NCBI RefSeq assembly: GCF_022829295.1
Contig: NZ_JAKSYH010000200.1
Location: 1 to 64,000, forward strand
Length of the DNA stretch: 64,000 nucleotides
Direction of reading: 5' to 3'
Source: Methylobacterium sp. J-088
Lineage (GTDB): Bacteria > Pseudomonadota > Alphaproteobacteria > Rhizobiales > Beijerinckiaceae
The translations under genes and the position numbers were made by a program. The notes under the pieces were generated by a model. That model was not told the DNA's origin, did not search any database, and saw only the letters and a list, made by a program, of their open reading frames with translations. Positions 33,969-42,578 of the stretch are shown here, in pieces (positions within the stretch are counted from its first letter, which is position 1; every line of letters starts with the position of its first letter).

Positions 33969-35041
33969 TCGGCACGGTCTTTCCGCTCGTCCGGCCGCTG
34001 CTCCACCGCCTCGACGCGGAGCGCGCGCACGATCTGACCCTGCGCGCCCTGGCGCTCATGCCGGCCGGACGCCGGCCCGACGACGATCCACGGCTGGCCG
34101 TCGAACTCCTCGGTCGCCGGTTTCCCAATCCGGTCGGGCTCGCGGCCGGCTTCGACAAGGGCGCGCGTGTGCCGGACGCGCTGCTCGGCTTGGGATTCGG
34201 CTTCGTGGAGGTCGGCGGCGTCGTGCCGCAGCCTCAGCCCGGCAATCCGCAGCCGCGGGTCTTCCGTCTCACCGCCGACCGCGCGGTGATCAACCGCTAC
34301 GGCTTGAACAGCGAGGGGCTGGCGGTCGTGGCCGCCCGCCTGCGCGCCCGGGCCGGTCGGCCCGGCATCGTCGGCGTCAATATCGGGGCCAACAAGGAGT
34401 CGGCCGATCGCCTGGCCGATTACGCGGCGTGCACATCCACCCTGGCGCCCCTGATCGACTTCGTCACCGTCAACGTGTCCTCGCCGAATACGCCAGGCCT
34501 GCGCGATCTTCAGGGCGAGGCGTTCCTGGACGATCTGCTCGCCCGCACGGTCGAGGCCCGGGACGCGACCGGTGCGTCCGCGGCGATCCTGCTGAAGATC
34601 GCCCCCGACATGGCGCTGGACGCCCTCGATGCCGTCTGCGCCACCGCCCGGCGCCGGGGCGTGCAGGCGCTCGTCGTCTCGAACACCACGGTGGCGCGCC
34701 CTGCGTGCCTCGTCGACCAGGGGCTCGCCCGGGAGACCGGCGGGCTGTCCGGCCGGCCCCTGTTCGGGCCGGCGACGCGGATGCTGGCCCAGGCGCGGCT
34801 GCGACTCGGCACAGACCTGCCGCTGATCGGCGTCGGCGGCGTCGACTCGGCCGAGGCCGCCTGGACCAAGATCCTGGCCGGCGCGAGCCTCGTGCAGCTC
34901 TACTCGGCCCTGGTGTATGACGGGCCGGGATTGATCGGGCGCATCAAGGCGGGGCTGCGGGAGCGGATGGACCGGGCGGGCGTGACGCGACTCGACGCGC
35001 TGGTCGGGCGTGATGCGGGGGATCTCGCCCGCGCCGCGTAG
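33965..35041 (+). CDS. pyrD: Dihydroorotate dehydrogenase (quinone), class 2
   Basis: This 358-residue membrane-associated flavoenzyme oxidises dihydroorotate to orotate and passes electrons to quinone in pyrimidine synthesis. Class 2 features are the N-terminal helix ([20 protein letters not shown]), the FMN-binding [13 protein letters not shown], and the catalytic Ser in [15 protein letters not shown]. The C-terminal [19 protein letters not shown] and [10 protein letters not shown] bind phosphate. Coupled to the upstream DUF952 gene. Confidence 0.96.
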   Translation: MIGTVFPLVRPLLHRLDAERAHDLTLRALALMPAGRRPDDDPRLAVELLGRRFPNPVGLAAGFDKGARVPDALLGLGFGFVEVGGVVPQPQPGNPQPRVFRLTADRAVINRYGLNSEGLAVVAARLRARAGRPGIVGVNIGANKESADRLADYAACTSTLAPLIDFVTVNVSSPNTPGLRDLQGEAFLDDLLARTVEARDATGASAAILLKIAPDMALDALDAVCATARRRGVQALVVSNTTVARPACLVDQGLARETGGLSGRPLFGPATRMLAQARLRLGTDLPLIGVGGVDSAEAAWTKILAGASLVQLYSALVYDGPGLIGRIKAGLRERMDRAGVTRLDALVGRDAGDLARAA

Positions 35042-35152
35042 ATACCCTGGATCATTCCTTAGAAACACTTTGCACAACGGGCGTTTAGCCTGTGCCCCGT
35101 GCATGAGGGGCCTGCGCCCGCACGCCATTGTGAGGGCGGCGCAGACACGCTT

Positions 35153-35170
35153 ATCTCGCGGTTGCGAGAT
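35153..35170. promoter_or_regulatory. Palindrome before the YdeP-type oxidoreductase gene
   Basis: ATCTCGC-ggtt-GCGAGAT is a perfect 7-bp-arm dyad ending 30 bp before the ATG at 35200. It could be an operator or a leader hairpin. The regulator is unknown. Confidence 0.45.
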
Positions 35171-35199
35171 TGCTCGTGTCATCAATTTCAGGACGGTTC

Positions 35200-37497
35200 A
35201 TGGCCCAGTCTAAAGGGTCTTCCAAGCGCTCCTCCGCCGCCGGCGGCTGGGGTGCTCTGAAGAGCTGCGGCAAGCATCTGCTCAGCAGCCGCGCGCCCCT
35301 GACGGGCGCCCGCGCCCTGCTGAAGGCGAACCAGCCCGACGGGTTCGATTGCCCCGGCTGCGCCTGGGGTGACCCGGAGCACGGCTCGTCGTTCGAGTTC
35401 TGCGAGAACGGCGTGAAGGCCGTCTCCTGGGAGGCGACCGACAAGCGCACGCCGCCGTCCTTCTTCGCCAAGCACACGCTCACCGAGCTGCGGACCTGGA
35501 GCGACTACGCCCTTGAGGGCGAGGGTCGCCTCACGCACCCGCTGCGTTACGACGCGGCAAGCGACCGCTACCTGCCGGTGAGCTGGGACGAGGCCTTCGC
35601 GGAGATCGGCGCGGAACTCCGCGGGCTCGATCACCCGGATCAGGCCGAGTTCTACACCTCGGGCCGCGCCTCGAACGAGGCCGCCTACATCTACCAGCTC
35701 TTCGCCCGCGCCTACGGGACCAACAACTTCCCCGACTGCTCCAACATGTGCCACGAGGCCAGCGGCGTGGCCCTCGTCGATGCGATCGGCATCGGCAAGG
35801 GCACGGTGCTGCTGGAGGATTTCGAGAAGGCGGACGCGATCTTCTGCGTCGGCCAGAATCCCGGCACCAACCATCCGCGCATGCTCGGCGACCTGCGCCG
35901 GGCGGCCGAGCGCGGCGCCGAGATCGTGGTGCTGAACCCGGTGCGCGAGCGCGGGCTGGAGCGTTTCGCCGACCCGCAGAACACCGTCGAGATGCTGCGC
36001 GGTTCGAGCGGCGCGATCGCCAGTCACTACCTGCAGCCGCGCTCCGGCGGCGACATGGCGGCGTTCCGGGGCATCGCCAAGATCGTGTTCGACCGCGACG
36101 CCGAGGCGCTGGCGGCCGGCCGGCCCTCGCTCCTCGACCGGGCGTTCCTTGAGCACCACACCGCGGGGCTCGACGCCTACCGCGCCGCCGTCGAGGCGAC
36201 CGCCTGGGAGGCGATCCTCGACCAGTCGGGCCTCACGATGGACGAGATCGCCGCGATGGCGGATGTCTATCTCGGGGCTCAGCGGGTCATCGCGACCTGG
36301 GCCATGGGCGTGACCCAGCACCGGCACTCGGTGGCGACGATCCGCGAGATCGCCAACCTCCTGTTCCTGCGCGGCCATATCGGCCGACCCGGTGCGGGGC
36401 TCTGCCCGGTGCGCGGCCATTCCAACGTGCAGGGCGATCGGACGGTCGGCATCAACGAGCGGCCACCGGCGGACTTCCTCGATGCGCTGGAGCGGCATTT
36501 CGGGGTCGCCATGCCGCGCCGGCACGGCCACAACGTGCTGGCGGCGATCCGGGCCATGCGGGACGGCACGTCCAAGGCCTTCATCGGGCTCGGCGGTAAC
36601 TTTTTGCGGGCGACCCCCGATACCCCGGTGGTGGCGCAGGCTCTGGCCTCATGCCGGCTCACCGTGCACATCGCCACGAAGCTCAACCACGGCCATCTCG
36701 TGCCGGGCGCGGTCGGCTACCTGCTGCCCTGCCTCGGCCGTACCGAGATCGACCGGAACGCGGAGGGCAAGACCCAGATCGTGACCGTCGAGGATTCGAT
36801 GAGCATGGTTCACGGCTCGGGCGGCATCAACAAGCCGGCCTCGAAGGAGCTGCGCTCGGAGATCGCGATCATCGCCGGGATCGCTGCGGCGACGGTCGGT
36901 ACCGCAACGATCGATTGGCCCGGTTTCGCGGCCGATTACGACCGGATCCGCGCGGCGATCGCCGCCACGATCCCCGGCTTCTCGGATTACAACAGCCGGG
37001 TTCGCAAGCCGCGCGGCTTCAAGCTCCGCAACCTCGCGGCCGAGCGGGTGTTCGAGACCGCCACGGGCCGGGCCAATTTCTCCGCCGATGCCCTGCCGGA
37101 CGAGACCGAGCATCAGGCCGCGCGGAAGACGAACGACACCTTCGTGCTGCAGACCTTCCGCAGCCACGACCAGTACAACACCACGATCTACGGCCTGGAT
37201 GATCGATACCGAGGCGTCTACGGCGAGCGCCGCGTGGTGTTCGCCCACCCCGACGACCTCGTGGAGATCCGCGACCGGCTCGGCGAGCGCGTCGACATCG
37301 TCGGGACGCACGATGACGGCATCACCCGGCGCGCGGAGGATTTCCGCCTCGTGCCGTTCGACATGCCCCGTGGTGCGCTGGCAGGTTATTATCCGGAGCT
37401 GAACGTGCTCGTGCCGCTCTCGACCTTCGGCGAGAAGAGCGACACGCCGACCTCCAAGTCGGTGCTGGTGACGCTTGAGGCGCGCGCGGCGGCGTGA
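35200..37497 (+). CDS. FdhF/YdeP family molybdopterin oxidoreductase
   Basis: This 765-residue protein belongs to the formate-dehydrogenase-like YdeP group. An N-terminal cysteine set (C51, C54, C68 in FDCPGCAW and EFCENG) may bind an iron-sulfur cluster. The molybdenum-ligand region has C180-SNM-C184-HEASGVAL with Cys and not selenocysteine. Cofactor-binding motifs FCVGQNPGTNHPRML and RGHSNVQGDRTVGI follow, and the C-terminal MoCo-binding domain begins near 620. Family members are linked to acid or formate stress, but the substrate is not known. I start at 35200. It is coupled by a 4-nt GTGA overlap to the next gene. Confidence 0.9.
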   Translation: MAQSKGSSKRSSAAGGWGALKSCGKHLLSSRAPLTGARALLKANQPDGFDCPGCAWGDPEHGSSFEFCENGVKAVSWEATDKRTPPSFFAKHTLTELRTWSDYALEGEGRLTHPLRYDAASDRYLPVSWDEAFAEIGAELRGLDHPDQAEFYTSGRASNEAAYIYQLFARAYGTNNFPDCSNMCHEASGVALVDAIGIGKGTVLLEDFEKADAIFCVGQNPGTNHPRMLGDLRRAAERGAEIVVLNPVRERGLERFADPQNTVEMLRGSSGAIASHYLQPRSGGDMAAFRGIAKIVFDRDAEALAAGRPSLLDRAFLEHHTAGLDAYRAAVEATAWEAILDQSGLTMDEIAAMADVYLGAQRVIATWAMGVTQHRHSVATIREIANLLFLRGHIGRPGAGLCPVRGHSNVQGDRTVGINERPPADFLDALERHFGVAMPRRHGHNVLAAIRAMRDGTSKAFIGLGGNFLRATPDTPVVAQALASCRLTVHIATKLNHGHLVPGAVGYLLPCLGRTEIDRNAEGKTQIVTVEDSMSMVHGSGGINKPASKELRSEIAIIAGIAAATVGTATIDWPGFAADYDRIRAAIAATIPGFSDYNSRVRKPRGFKLRNLAAERVFETATGRANFSADALPDETEHQAARKTNDTFVLQTFRSHDQYNTTIYGLDDRYRGVYGERRVVFAHPDDLVEIRDRLGERVDIVGTHDDGITRRAEDFRLVPFDMPRGALAGYYPELNVLVPLSTFGEKSDTPTSKSVLVTLEARAAA

Positions 37498-37763
37498 GCA
37501 CATCGCCCGAGGAAGCGGCGTTCGTCGCGGCCCTCGACCGGGTATCGGCGGCCCACCCAACGCTGCCGCCTCTCGAGGCTGGCCTTCTTGCGTCGCTGGA
37601 AGTCGGCTTGCCGGGCGACAGCCGCGCCTTTGCGCGCACTTTCGGGGTGGAGCACGCGCTCGTGCTGCGGGCGCTGGCCGGGCTTGAGGAAGGCGGCCAC
37701 ATCGCCGTCACGGCCCGGGATGCGCGGACGCAGCGGACGCGATTTACGGTGGTGTCTGTTTGA
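37494..37763 (+). CDS. Small protein coupled to YdeP-type oxidoreductase
   Basis: This 89-residue protein starts with GTG at 37494, overlapping the oxidoreductase stop. It reads like a winged helix: FARTFGVEHALVLRALAGLEEGGHIAVTARD, then a strand pair RTQRTRFTVVSV. I do not recognise a named family. Tight coupling implies that it works with or regulates the oxidoreductase. Confidence 0.7.
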   Translation: MSTSPEEAAFVAALDRVSAAHPTLPPLEAGLLASLEVGLPGDSRAFARTFGVEHALVLRALAGLEEGGHIAVTARDARTQRTRFTVVSV

Positions 37764-37788
37764 GGGTCGGGATTTTCAGCCGGCGAAT

Positions 37789-37980
37789 CCCTCTCCCCGC
37801 GCGGGGAGAGGCCCGCATGGACCTCGTCGTCCGTGCGGGAAGCGGCGGCGAAGCCGCAGCGGCGGTGAGGGGGCGATTTAGGACGAGACTCCTCCAGAAT
37901 CGCCCCCTCACCTTCGGCTGCCGCCTCGATGCGCCGACGACAGGGTCGCCGCATCCCTCTCCCCGCAAGCGGGGCGAGGG
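37789..37980. repeat. About 190-bp multi-hairpin palindromic element A
   Basis: The ends are inverted repeats that are themselves hairpins (CTCTCCCCGCGCGGGGAGAG at 37791-37810; CCCTCTCCCCGC-aa-GCGGGGCGAGGG at 37955-37980). Inside are a second hairpin pair (CCCGCA/TGCGGG on the left, GATGCG/CGCATC on the right) and a central 14-bp perfect dyad at 37865-37878 and 37898-37911. The same arrangement appears inside the helicase gene at 43208-43394. It encodes no protein. Confidence 0.75.
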
Positions 37981-38034
37981 GGGACTGTGGCTTTCGCTGG
38001 CGCAGCGAACGAAACACGTCCGTCCGCCCGCCCC

Positions 38035-38928
38035 TCAGAACCCTTTCGCCTTGATGGCCTCCGCCCAGGTCACCGCCCGACGGTTCACGCCGAGGTGCTG
38101 CCGTTCGTAGAGCCGGCCCTCCAGCTTGATCGCGCCGCGCTTGGCGTATTCCGGCCGCTCGAACGCCTCGATCACGAGCTTGGCCCGGCGCACCTCCTCC
38201 TCGGTCGGTGCGAACGAGGTGTTGGCGGGCTCCAGCTGCGTCGGGTGGATCAGGGTTTTGCCGTCGAAGCCGAGGTCTCGGGCCTGACGGCATTCCTCGC
38301 GGCAGCCCTCGGTGTCGGCGATGTCGTTGTAGACACCGTCGAGGATCGCCAGGCCCTCGGCCCGGGCAGCGGCCAAAGCCATCATCATCCAGGGCAGCAT
38401 CGGCACGCGGCCGGGCACGATCTTCGCCCAGGTGTCCTTGGCGAGGTCATTGGTGCCGAGCACGAGGCAGGTCAGGCGATTGCGCGGGTCGCGCTTGGCC
38501 CGGGCGATCTCCTGGATGTTCAGGATCGAGGCCGGCGTCTCGATCATCGCCCAGATCGCGAGGTTCTCCGGTGCATCGAGGGATTCCAACCGGTCGGCGA
38601 TGCTCTCCAGCACGGCTGGTGACGAGACCTTGGGCATCAGGATCGCGTCGGGCTTGGCCTCGATGGCGGCATGGAGATCCGCCTCGCCCCAGGGTGTCTG
38701 CGGCGCGTTGACCCGGATCACGAGCTCCCGGCTGCCGTATTCCCCGCCCTTGACCGCCGCGCAGACCTGCGTGCGGGCGAGTTCCTTCTCCTCCGGGCCG
38801 ACCGCATCCTCGAGATCGAGGATGATGCTGTCCACCGGCAGCGTCTTCGCCTTGTCGAGCGCCCGCTGGTTCGAGCCGGGCATGTAGAGCACGCTCCGGC
38901 GCAGGCGCAGGTCGGTCGTCAGGGCCAT
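38035..38928 (-). CDS. CoA ester lyase (HpcH/HpaI, CitE-like)
   Basis: This 297-residue TIM-barrel enzyme resembles citrate lyase beta and malyl-CoA lyase or thioesterase proteins: LRRSVLYMPGSNQRALDKA at the N terminus, metal and CoA motifs DSIILDLEDAVGPEEK, AIWAMIETPASILN, LVLGTNDLAKD, and GFDGKTLIHPTQLEPAN near 240. It would cleave or hydrolyse a 3-hydroxyacyl-CoA. It is not the mclA gene of the serine cycle as I remember that sequence. I start at 38928. Confidence 0.87.
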   Translation of the reverse strand: MALTTDLRLRRSVLYMPGSNQRALDKAKTLPVDSIILDLEDAVGPEEKELARTQVCAAVKGGEYGSRELVIRVNAPQTPWGEADLHAAIEAKPDAILMPKVSSPAVLESIADRLESLDAPENLAIWAMIETPASILNIQEIARAKRDPRNRLTCLVLGTNDLAKDTWAKIVPGRVPMLPWMMMALAAARAEGLAILDGVYNDIADTEGCREECRQARDLGFDGKTLIHPTQLEPANTSFAPTEEEVRRAKLVIEAFERPEYAKRGAIKLEGRLYERQHLGVNRRAVTWAEAIKAKGF

Positions 38929-39146
38929 GGGCTTCTCCCGCATGCGGCCGCTCGCGCGGCCCGTCGTCGTTGCAGCGCACCCTAAAGCACGTCGCGCGGC
39001 GCGCCACACCCCCAGAGGTACGGTTTCGTGAGTTCCGCCGTGGTTTGACACCAGCCTCAATCTTCGAGAGTCGAAGCCGCGGTTTGGTCATGTTCAGACG
39101 ATTAAAAGCGGCCCGTATTCAAATCTCGGACTGTGGAATCTCTGAC

Positions 39147-39500
39147 ATGCGCAAAGTTCTGGCCGCCTTCGTTCTGGTCGGCGCACTCGCCGTGCCTGGA
39201 CCGGCCGGCGCGCAGAGCCGGACGACGCTCGGGGTCGGCTCCGGGGCCGTCGCGGGCGCTCTGGTCGGCGGACCGATCGGTGCCGTCGCGGGGGCCGTGG
39301 TCGGTGGCTTCGTCGGTCATTCGACGGAACGGCGGCACCGCCGCGTGCGGCGCGGCCGCCGCTACCGCGATGCGGCTTCGCGGCGGCCCCTCCCGCGCCC
39401 GGCGGAGGCCGCGGTGCCGCGGGAGGCGCCTTCCGTGAAAAGATCCGCAGCGGCGGAGGCGCCCGCCGCCGTCGCCACCACGTGGAAGGACCCGCGCTGA
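39147..39500 (+). CDS. Exported glycine-zipper protein
   Basis: The 117-residue protein has a signal peptide (AAFVLVGALAVPGPAGAQ), then a glycine-zipper segment (LVGGPIGAVAGAVVGGFVGH) and a basic tail rich in Arg and Pro. Proteins of this kind insert in membranes or pack against lipoproteins. No specific family is recognised. I start at 39147; the longer frame upstream overlaps the divergent lyase promoter. Confidence 0.72.
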   Translation: MRKVLAAFVLVGALAVPGPAGAQSRTTLGVGSGAVAGALVGGPIGAVAGAVVGGFVGHSTERRHRRVRRGRRYRDAASRRPLPRPAEAAVPREAPSVKRSAAAEAPAAVATTWKDPR

Positions 39501-39540
39501 CAGGGCGGTGCGACGGTCGACCTAACCCGCCCCCGGCGCC

Positions 39541-40905
39541 TCAGGCTGCATTCCGAAGGGATTGCGGGATACCGGACGTGAATGTGGCGCGGGCGAGCGC
39601 CGAGTACGCGACGGCCTGACCAAACCCGCGGGCGCCCAGGAACGCCACGAAGGCGAGCCACAGCCCGAAATTGCCGAGGCCGAGCGCTTGCACCAGCGCC
39701 AGCGTCGCGACGTAGACAGCCAGGGCGCACAGCATCAGGTTGCGCATCGCCCGCGTCCAGGTCGCCCCGATATAGATCCCGTCATAGGCAAACGGCGCCG
39801 CGGCCGCGAGCGGGGCCAGAGCGGCCAGGAGCAGATAGGCCCGCGCGGTCTCGCGTACCGGCGCGTTCGTCGTGACGAAGTCGATGAAGGCGGGGCCGCC
39901 GACCAGCGACAGCAGGCTCACCCCGAGCCCGAAACCGAGGCACCAGCGCAGGCTCAAAGCGGCCGAGGCGCGGAACGCCTCTTCGTCCCGGGCGCCCACC
40001 GCGCGCCCGCACAGCGTCTGGGCCGCGGTGGCGAAGCCGTCGAGGAAGAAGCCGCAGATCAGGAAGAGATTCCACAGCACCGAATTGGCCGCCAGCACCA
40101 CGTCGCCCTGCCGGGCCCCGAGTGCCGAGAACAGGACGATGGCGGTGATCAGCGCGAGCGTCCGCAGGATCACGTCGACGTTGACACTCAGCGTCCGGCG
40201 CAGGGCTGCGGCGTCGCGCAGGTCGCGCAGGCGCACCCGGAACGGATGCGAGCCCAGCCGCCCCAGGACGACCAGCCCCAGCCCGAATCCCAGCGCTTCC
40301 GCGCAGACCGTGGCCAGCGCCGCCCCGGCTAGCCCCAAACCGAAGCCCAGGACCAGGGCGAGCGTCAGCCCGATATGGATCAGGTTGATCGCCACCTGGA
40401 GCAGCAGGCCGAGATCGGTCCGGCCGCGGCCCAGCACCGAGCCGAGCACCCCGTAATTCGCCAGCACGAAGGGTGCCGACAGGATGCGGATGTGGAAATA
40501 GGTGGCGAGCCCGGCGCGCACCGCGTCGCTCGCCCCGCTGATCGCGAAGGCGATCGGCCCGACCAAGCCCTGCAGGGTCACGAGGACGAGGCCGATCAGT
40601 CCACCCGCCGCCAGCGTCCGGGCCAGGATCCGGTCGACCTCCCGGTCATCTCGGGCGCCGACCGCCTGCGCGGTCAGCCCGGCGGTCGCCATGCGCAGGG
40701 TGCCGAAGGACCAGAAAATCGCGTCGAAGATCACCGCGCCGAGCGCGACGGCCCCGAGCAGGGCCGCGTCGCCCAGCCGGCCGATCACCGCCGCACCCAC
40801 GAAGCCGAGCATCGGCGTCGTGACGTTGGCGAGCGTCATCGGCAGGGCGAGAGCCAGCACCCGGCGATGCGTCGGTCGGTCGAGGCGCGGGATCACGGTC
40901 GTCAT
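39541..40905 (-). CDS. MATE family efflux transporter
   Basis: The 454-residue protein has about 12 membrane segments in two similar halves and MATE patterns such as ALPMTLANVTTPMLGFVGAAVIGRLGD at the N terminus and FGTLRMATAGLTAQAVGARD in the first half. It would export a cationic or other small compound in exchange for sodium or protons. The substrate cannot be read from sequence. Confidence 0.92.
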   Translation of the reverse strand: MTTVIPRLDRPTHRRVLALALPMTLANVTTPMLGFVGAAVIGRLGDAALLGAVALGAVIFDAIFWSFGTLRMATAGLTAQAVGARDDREVDRILARTLAAGGLIGLVLVTLQGLVGPIAFAISGASDAVRAGLATYFHIRILSAPFVLANYGVLGSVLGRGRTDLGLLLQVAINLIHIGLTLALVLGFGLGLAGAALATVCAEALGFGLGLVVLGRLGSHPFRVRLRDLRDAAALRRTLSVNVDVILRTLALITAIVLFSALGARQGDVVLAANSVLWNLFLICGFFLDGFATAAQTLCGRAVGARDEEAFRASAALSLRWCLGFGLGVSLLSLVGGPAFIDFVTTNAPVRETARAYLLLAALAPLAAAAPFAYDGIYIGATWTRAMRNLMLCALAVYVATLALVQALGLGNFGLWLAFVAFLGARGFGQAVAYSALARATFTSGIPQSLRNAA

Positions 40906-40990
40906 GCCGCAAGCTTAGCGGGCACGAACGATTCGTGAACCCACGCGGACGCAAACCATCTTGAACGCGCGCCGACGCGTGGGCTGCCGG

Positions 40991-41344
40991 TCAGCGCGAG
41001 ACGGCGAAGAGCCGCGCGATCAACCAGAGCGGCACGACCACGATCGCCCCCGCGACGATCCAGCCGCCGAAATCGTGCAGCGAGGCAAGGCCGACCTCCA
41101 GCAGCGCCCGGGTCGAGTCATAGAGGTGCCAGAACAGGCGCCCCGGGGTCACGCCGAGCATCGACATGAAGGCGCCGACCAGGATCGACAGGAACAGCAG
41201 GCGCGCCATCACGCCGGCGGGCGAGCCGCCGAGGAAGCGCCGGAGCGTCGAGTCCCGGGGGCGATGGGAATCCGGCCCGTAGGCGCCCGGCGGCACCGTG
41301 TGGTGTGTGTCGTCCCGCCGGTGCCGCTGATGATCGACGAGCAT
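40991..41344 (-). CDS. DUF6460-like small membrane protein
   Basis: This 117-residue protein has a His- and Arg-rich N terminus, then LRRFLGGSPAGVMARLLFLSILVGAFMSMLGV and a second membrane segment near 90-112 (GGWIVAGAIVVVPLWLIARLF). I recognise it as DUF6460-like, a family known from Rhizobiales and of unknown function. I start at 41344; the longer frame adds 43 unrelated residues. Confidence 0.7.
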   Translation of the reverse strand: MLVDHQRHRRDDTHHTVPPGAYGPDSHRPRDSTLRRFLGGSPAGVMARLLFLSILVGAFMSMLGVTPGRLFWHLYDSTRALLEVGLASLHDFGGWIVAGAIVVVPLWLIARLFAVSR

Positions 41345-41621
41345 CGTGTCCTCGTGAAACTCTGTGCCGTTCGATCGGCGATGAAGCGGGCGGAACCGTG
41401 GCCAGGACGTCACACCGCATCGAAACCCGTTGGGCGATCGAGCGTTGGCTAATTTCTCCCGCGCTCTCGACATGGCAAGTGGCGATCACCTCGCCAAGAT
41501 GTCCGGCGCGGCGGGAGGCGCGTCCGAGGAATGCCCGGCGTGTGTTACGAAGGCCGTGGGAAAACCTCCCGGGTCTGTACGTTGCCGAGGGGTTTGAAGT
41601 GCCGACGGGACCAGACGCACG

Positions 41622-42578
41622 ATGATCGACCACGCCCTGTTCGACCCGGCGACGATCGATCCCGAGATCACCCGGCTGAATGCCGAGATCGTGGCCGCCC
41701 ACGCGGCCTTGCCCGATCCCTGGTCGCTGTCGATCGCGGAGGTGCGCGCGCGCCGTCGGGCCGGTACGAAGGCCGCGCCCGCGATGCCGCAGAGCGCCCG
41801 AGCCGAGTGGCTGACGATCGACGGGCCCGGCGGTCCGCTCAAGATCCGCGTGATCAAACCCAAGGCGGGCACCAAGCTGCGCGGGGCCTACCTGCACATC
41901 CACCGGGGCGGCTGGGTCTGGGGTGCGGCCGACGAGCAGGATCCCTGGCTGGAGCGGATCGCCGATGCCTGCGGGTTCGTCGCGCTGTCGGTGGAATACC
42001 GTTTGGCCCCCGAGCATCCCTACCCGGCCGCCCTCCTCGACTGCGAGGCGGCGGCTCTCTGGCTTGCCGGGCCCGGCAAGGCCGAATTCGGCATCAACGC
42101 CCTGACCATCGGGGGTGAATCGGTGGGCGCTCAGCTCGCCGTGATGGTGCTGCTGCGGCTGCGCGACAAGCACAACCTGACGCGGGCCTTCCGTGGCGCC
42201 AACCTCAATGCCGGGTTCTTCGACCTCGGTCTCACCCCCTCGGTGCGCAACTGGGGCGAGGAGCGCTTGGTCGTGAACACCCGCGACCTGACGCGGTTCG
42301 CCGATGATTATGTCCGCGAGGGGATCGACCGCCGCCGGCCGGACGTGTCGCCGATCTATGCCGAGCTGAAGGGACTCCCGCCCGCTTTGTTCACGATCGG
42401 CACCAGGGATCCTCTGCTTGACGATACGCTGTACATGTCGGCGCGCTGGGCGGCGGCGGGGAATGGCGGCCACACGGCGATCTATCCCGGCGGCTGCCAC
42501 GTCTTCGCCCGCTATCCGAGCCCGATCAGTGAGCAGGCCCTGGAGTTGATCGACCGCTTCCTGATGGCGCTCGCCTGA
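41622..42578 (+). CDS. Alpha/beta hydrolase, HSL-like
   Basis: This 318-residue esterase-type protein has the oxyanion segment HRGGWVWG (H94), the nucleophile Ser S167 in GGESVGAQLA, and Asp and His of the triad expected near residues 260-295 (GTRDPLLDD, GGCHVFARY). It matches the hormone-sensitive-lipase branch of alpha/beta hydrolases. The substrate is unknown. It appears to be coupled to the helicase gene, which has no standard start codon after its stop. Confidence 0.88.
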   Translation: MIDHALFDPATIDPEITRLNAEIVAAHAALPDPWSLSIAEVRARRRAGTKAAPAMPQSARAEWLTIDGPGGPLKIRVIKPKAGTKLRGAYLHIHRGGWVWGAADEQDPWLERIADACGFVALSVEYRLAPEHPYPAALLDCEAAALWLAGPGKAEFGINALTIGGESVGAQLAVMVLLRLRDKHNLTRAFRGANLNAGFFDLGLTPSVRNWGEERLVVNTRDLTRFADDYVREGIDRRRPDVSPIYAELKGLPPALFTIGTRDPLLDDTLYMSARWAAAGNGGHTAIYPGGCHVFARYPSPISEQALELIDRFLMALA

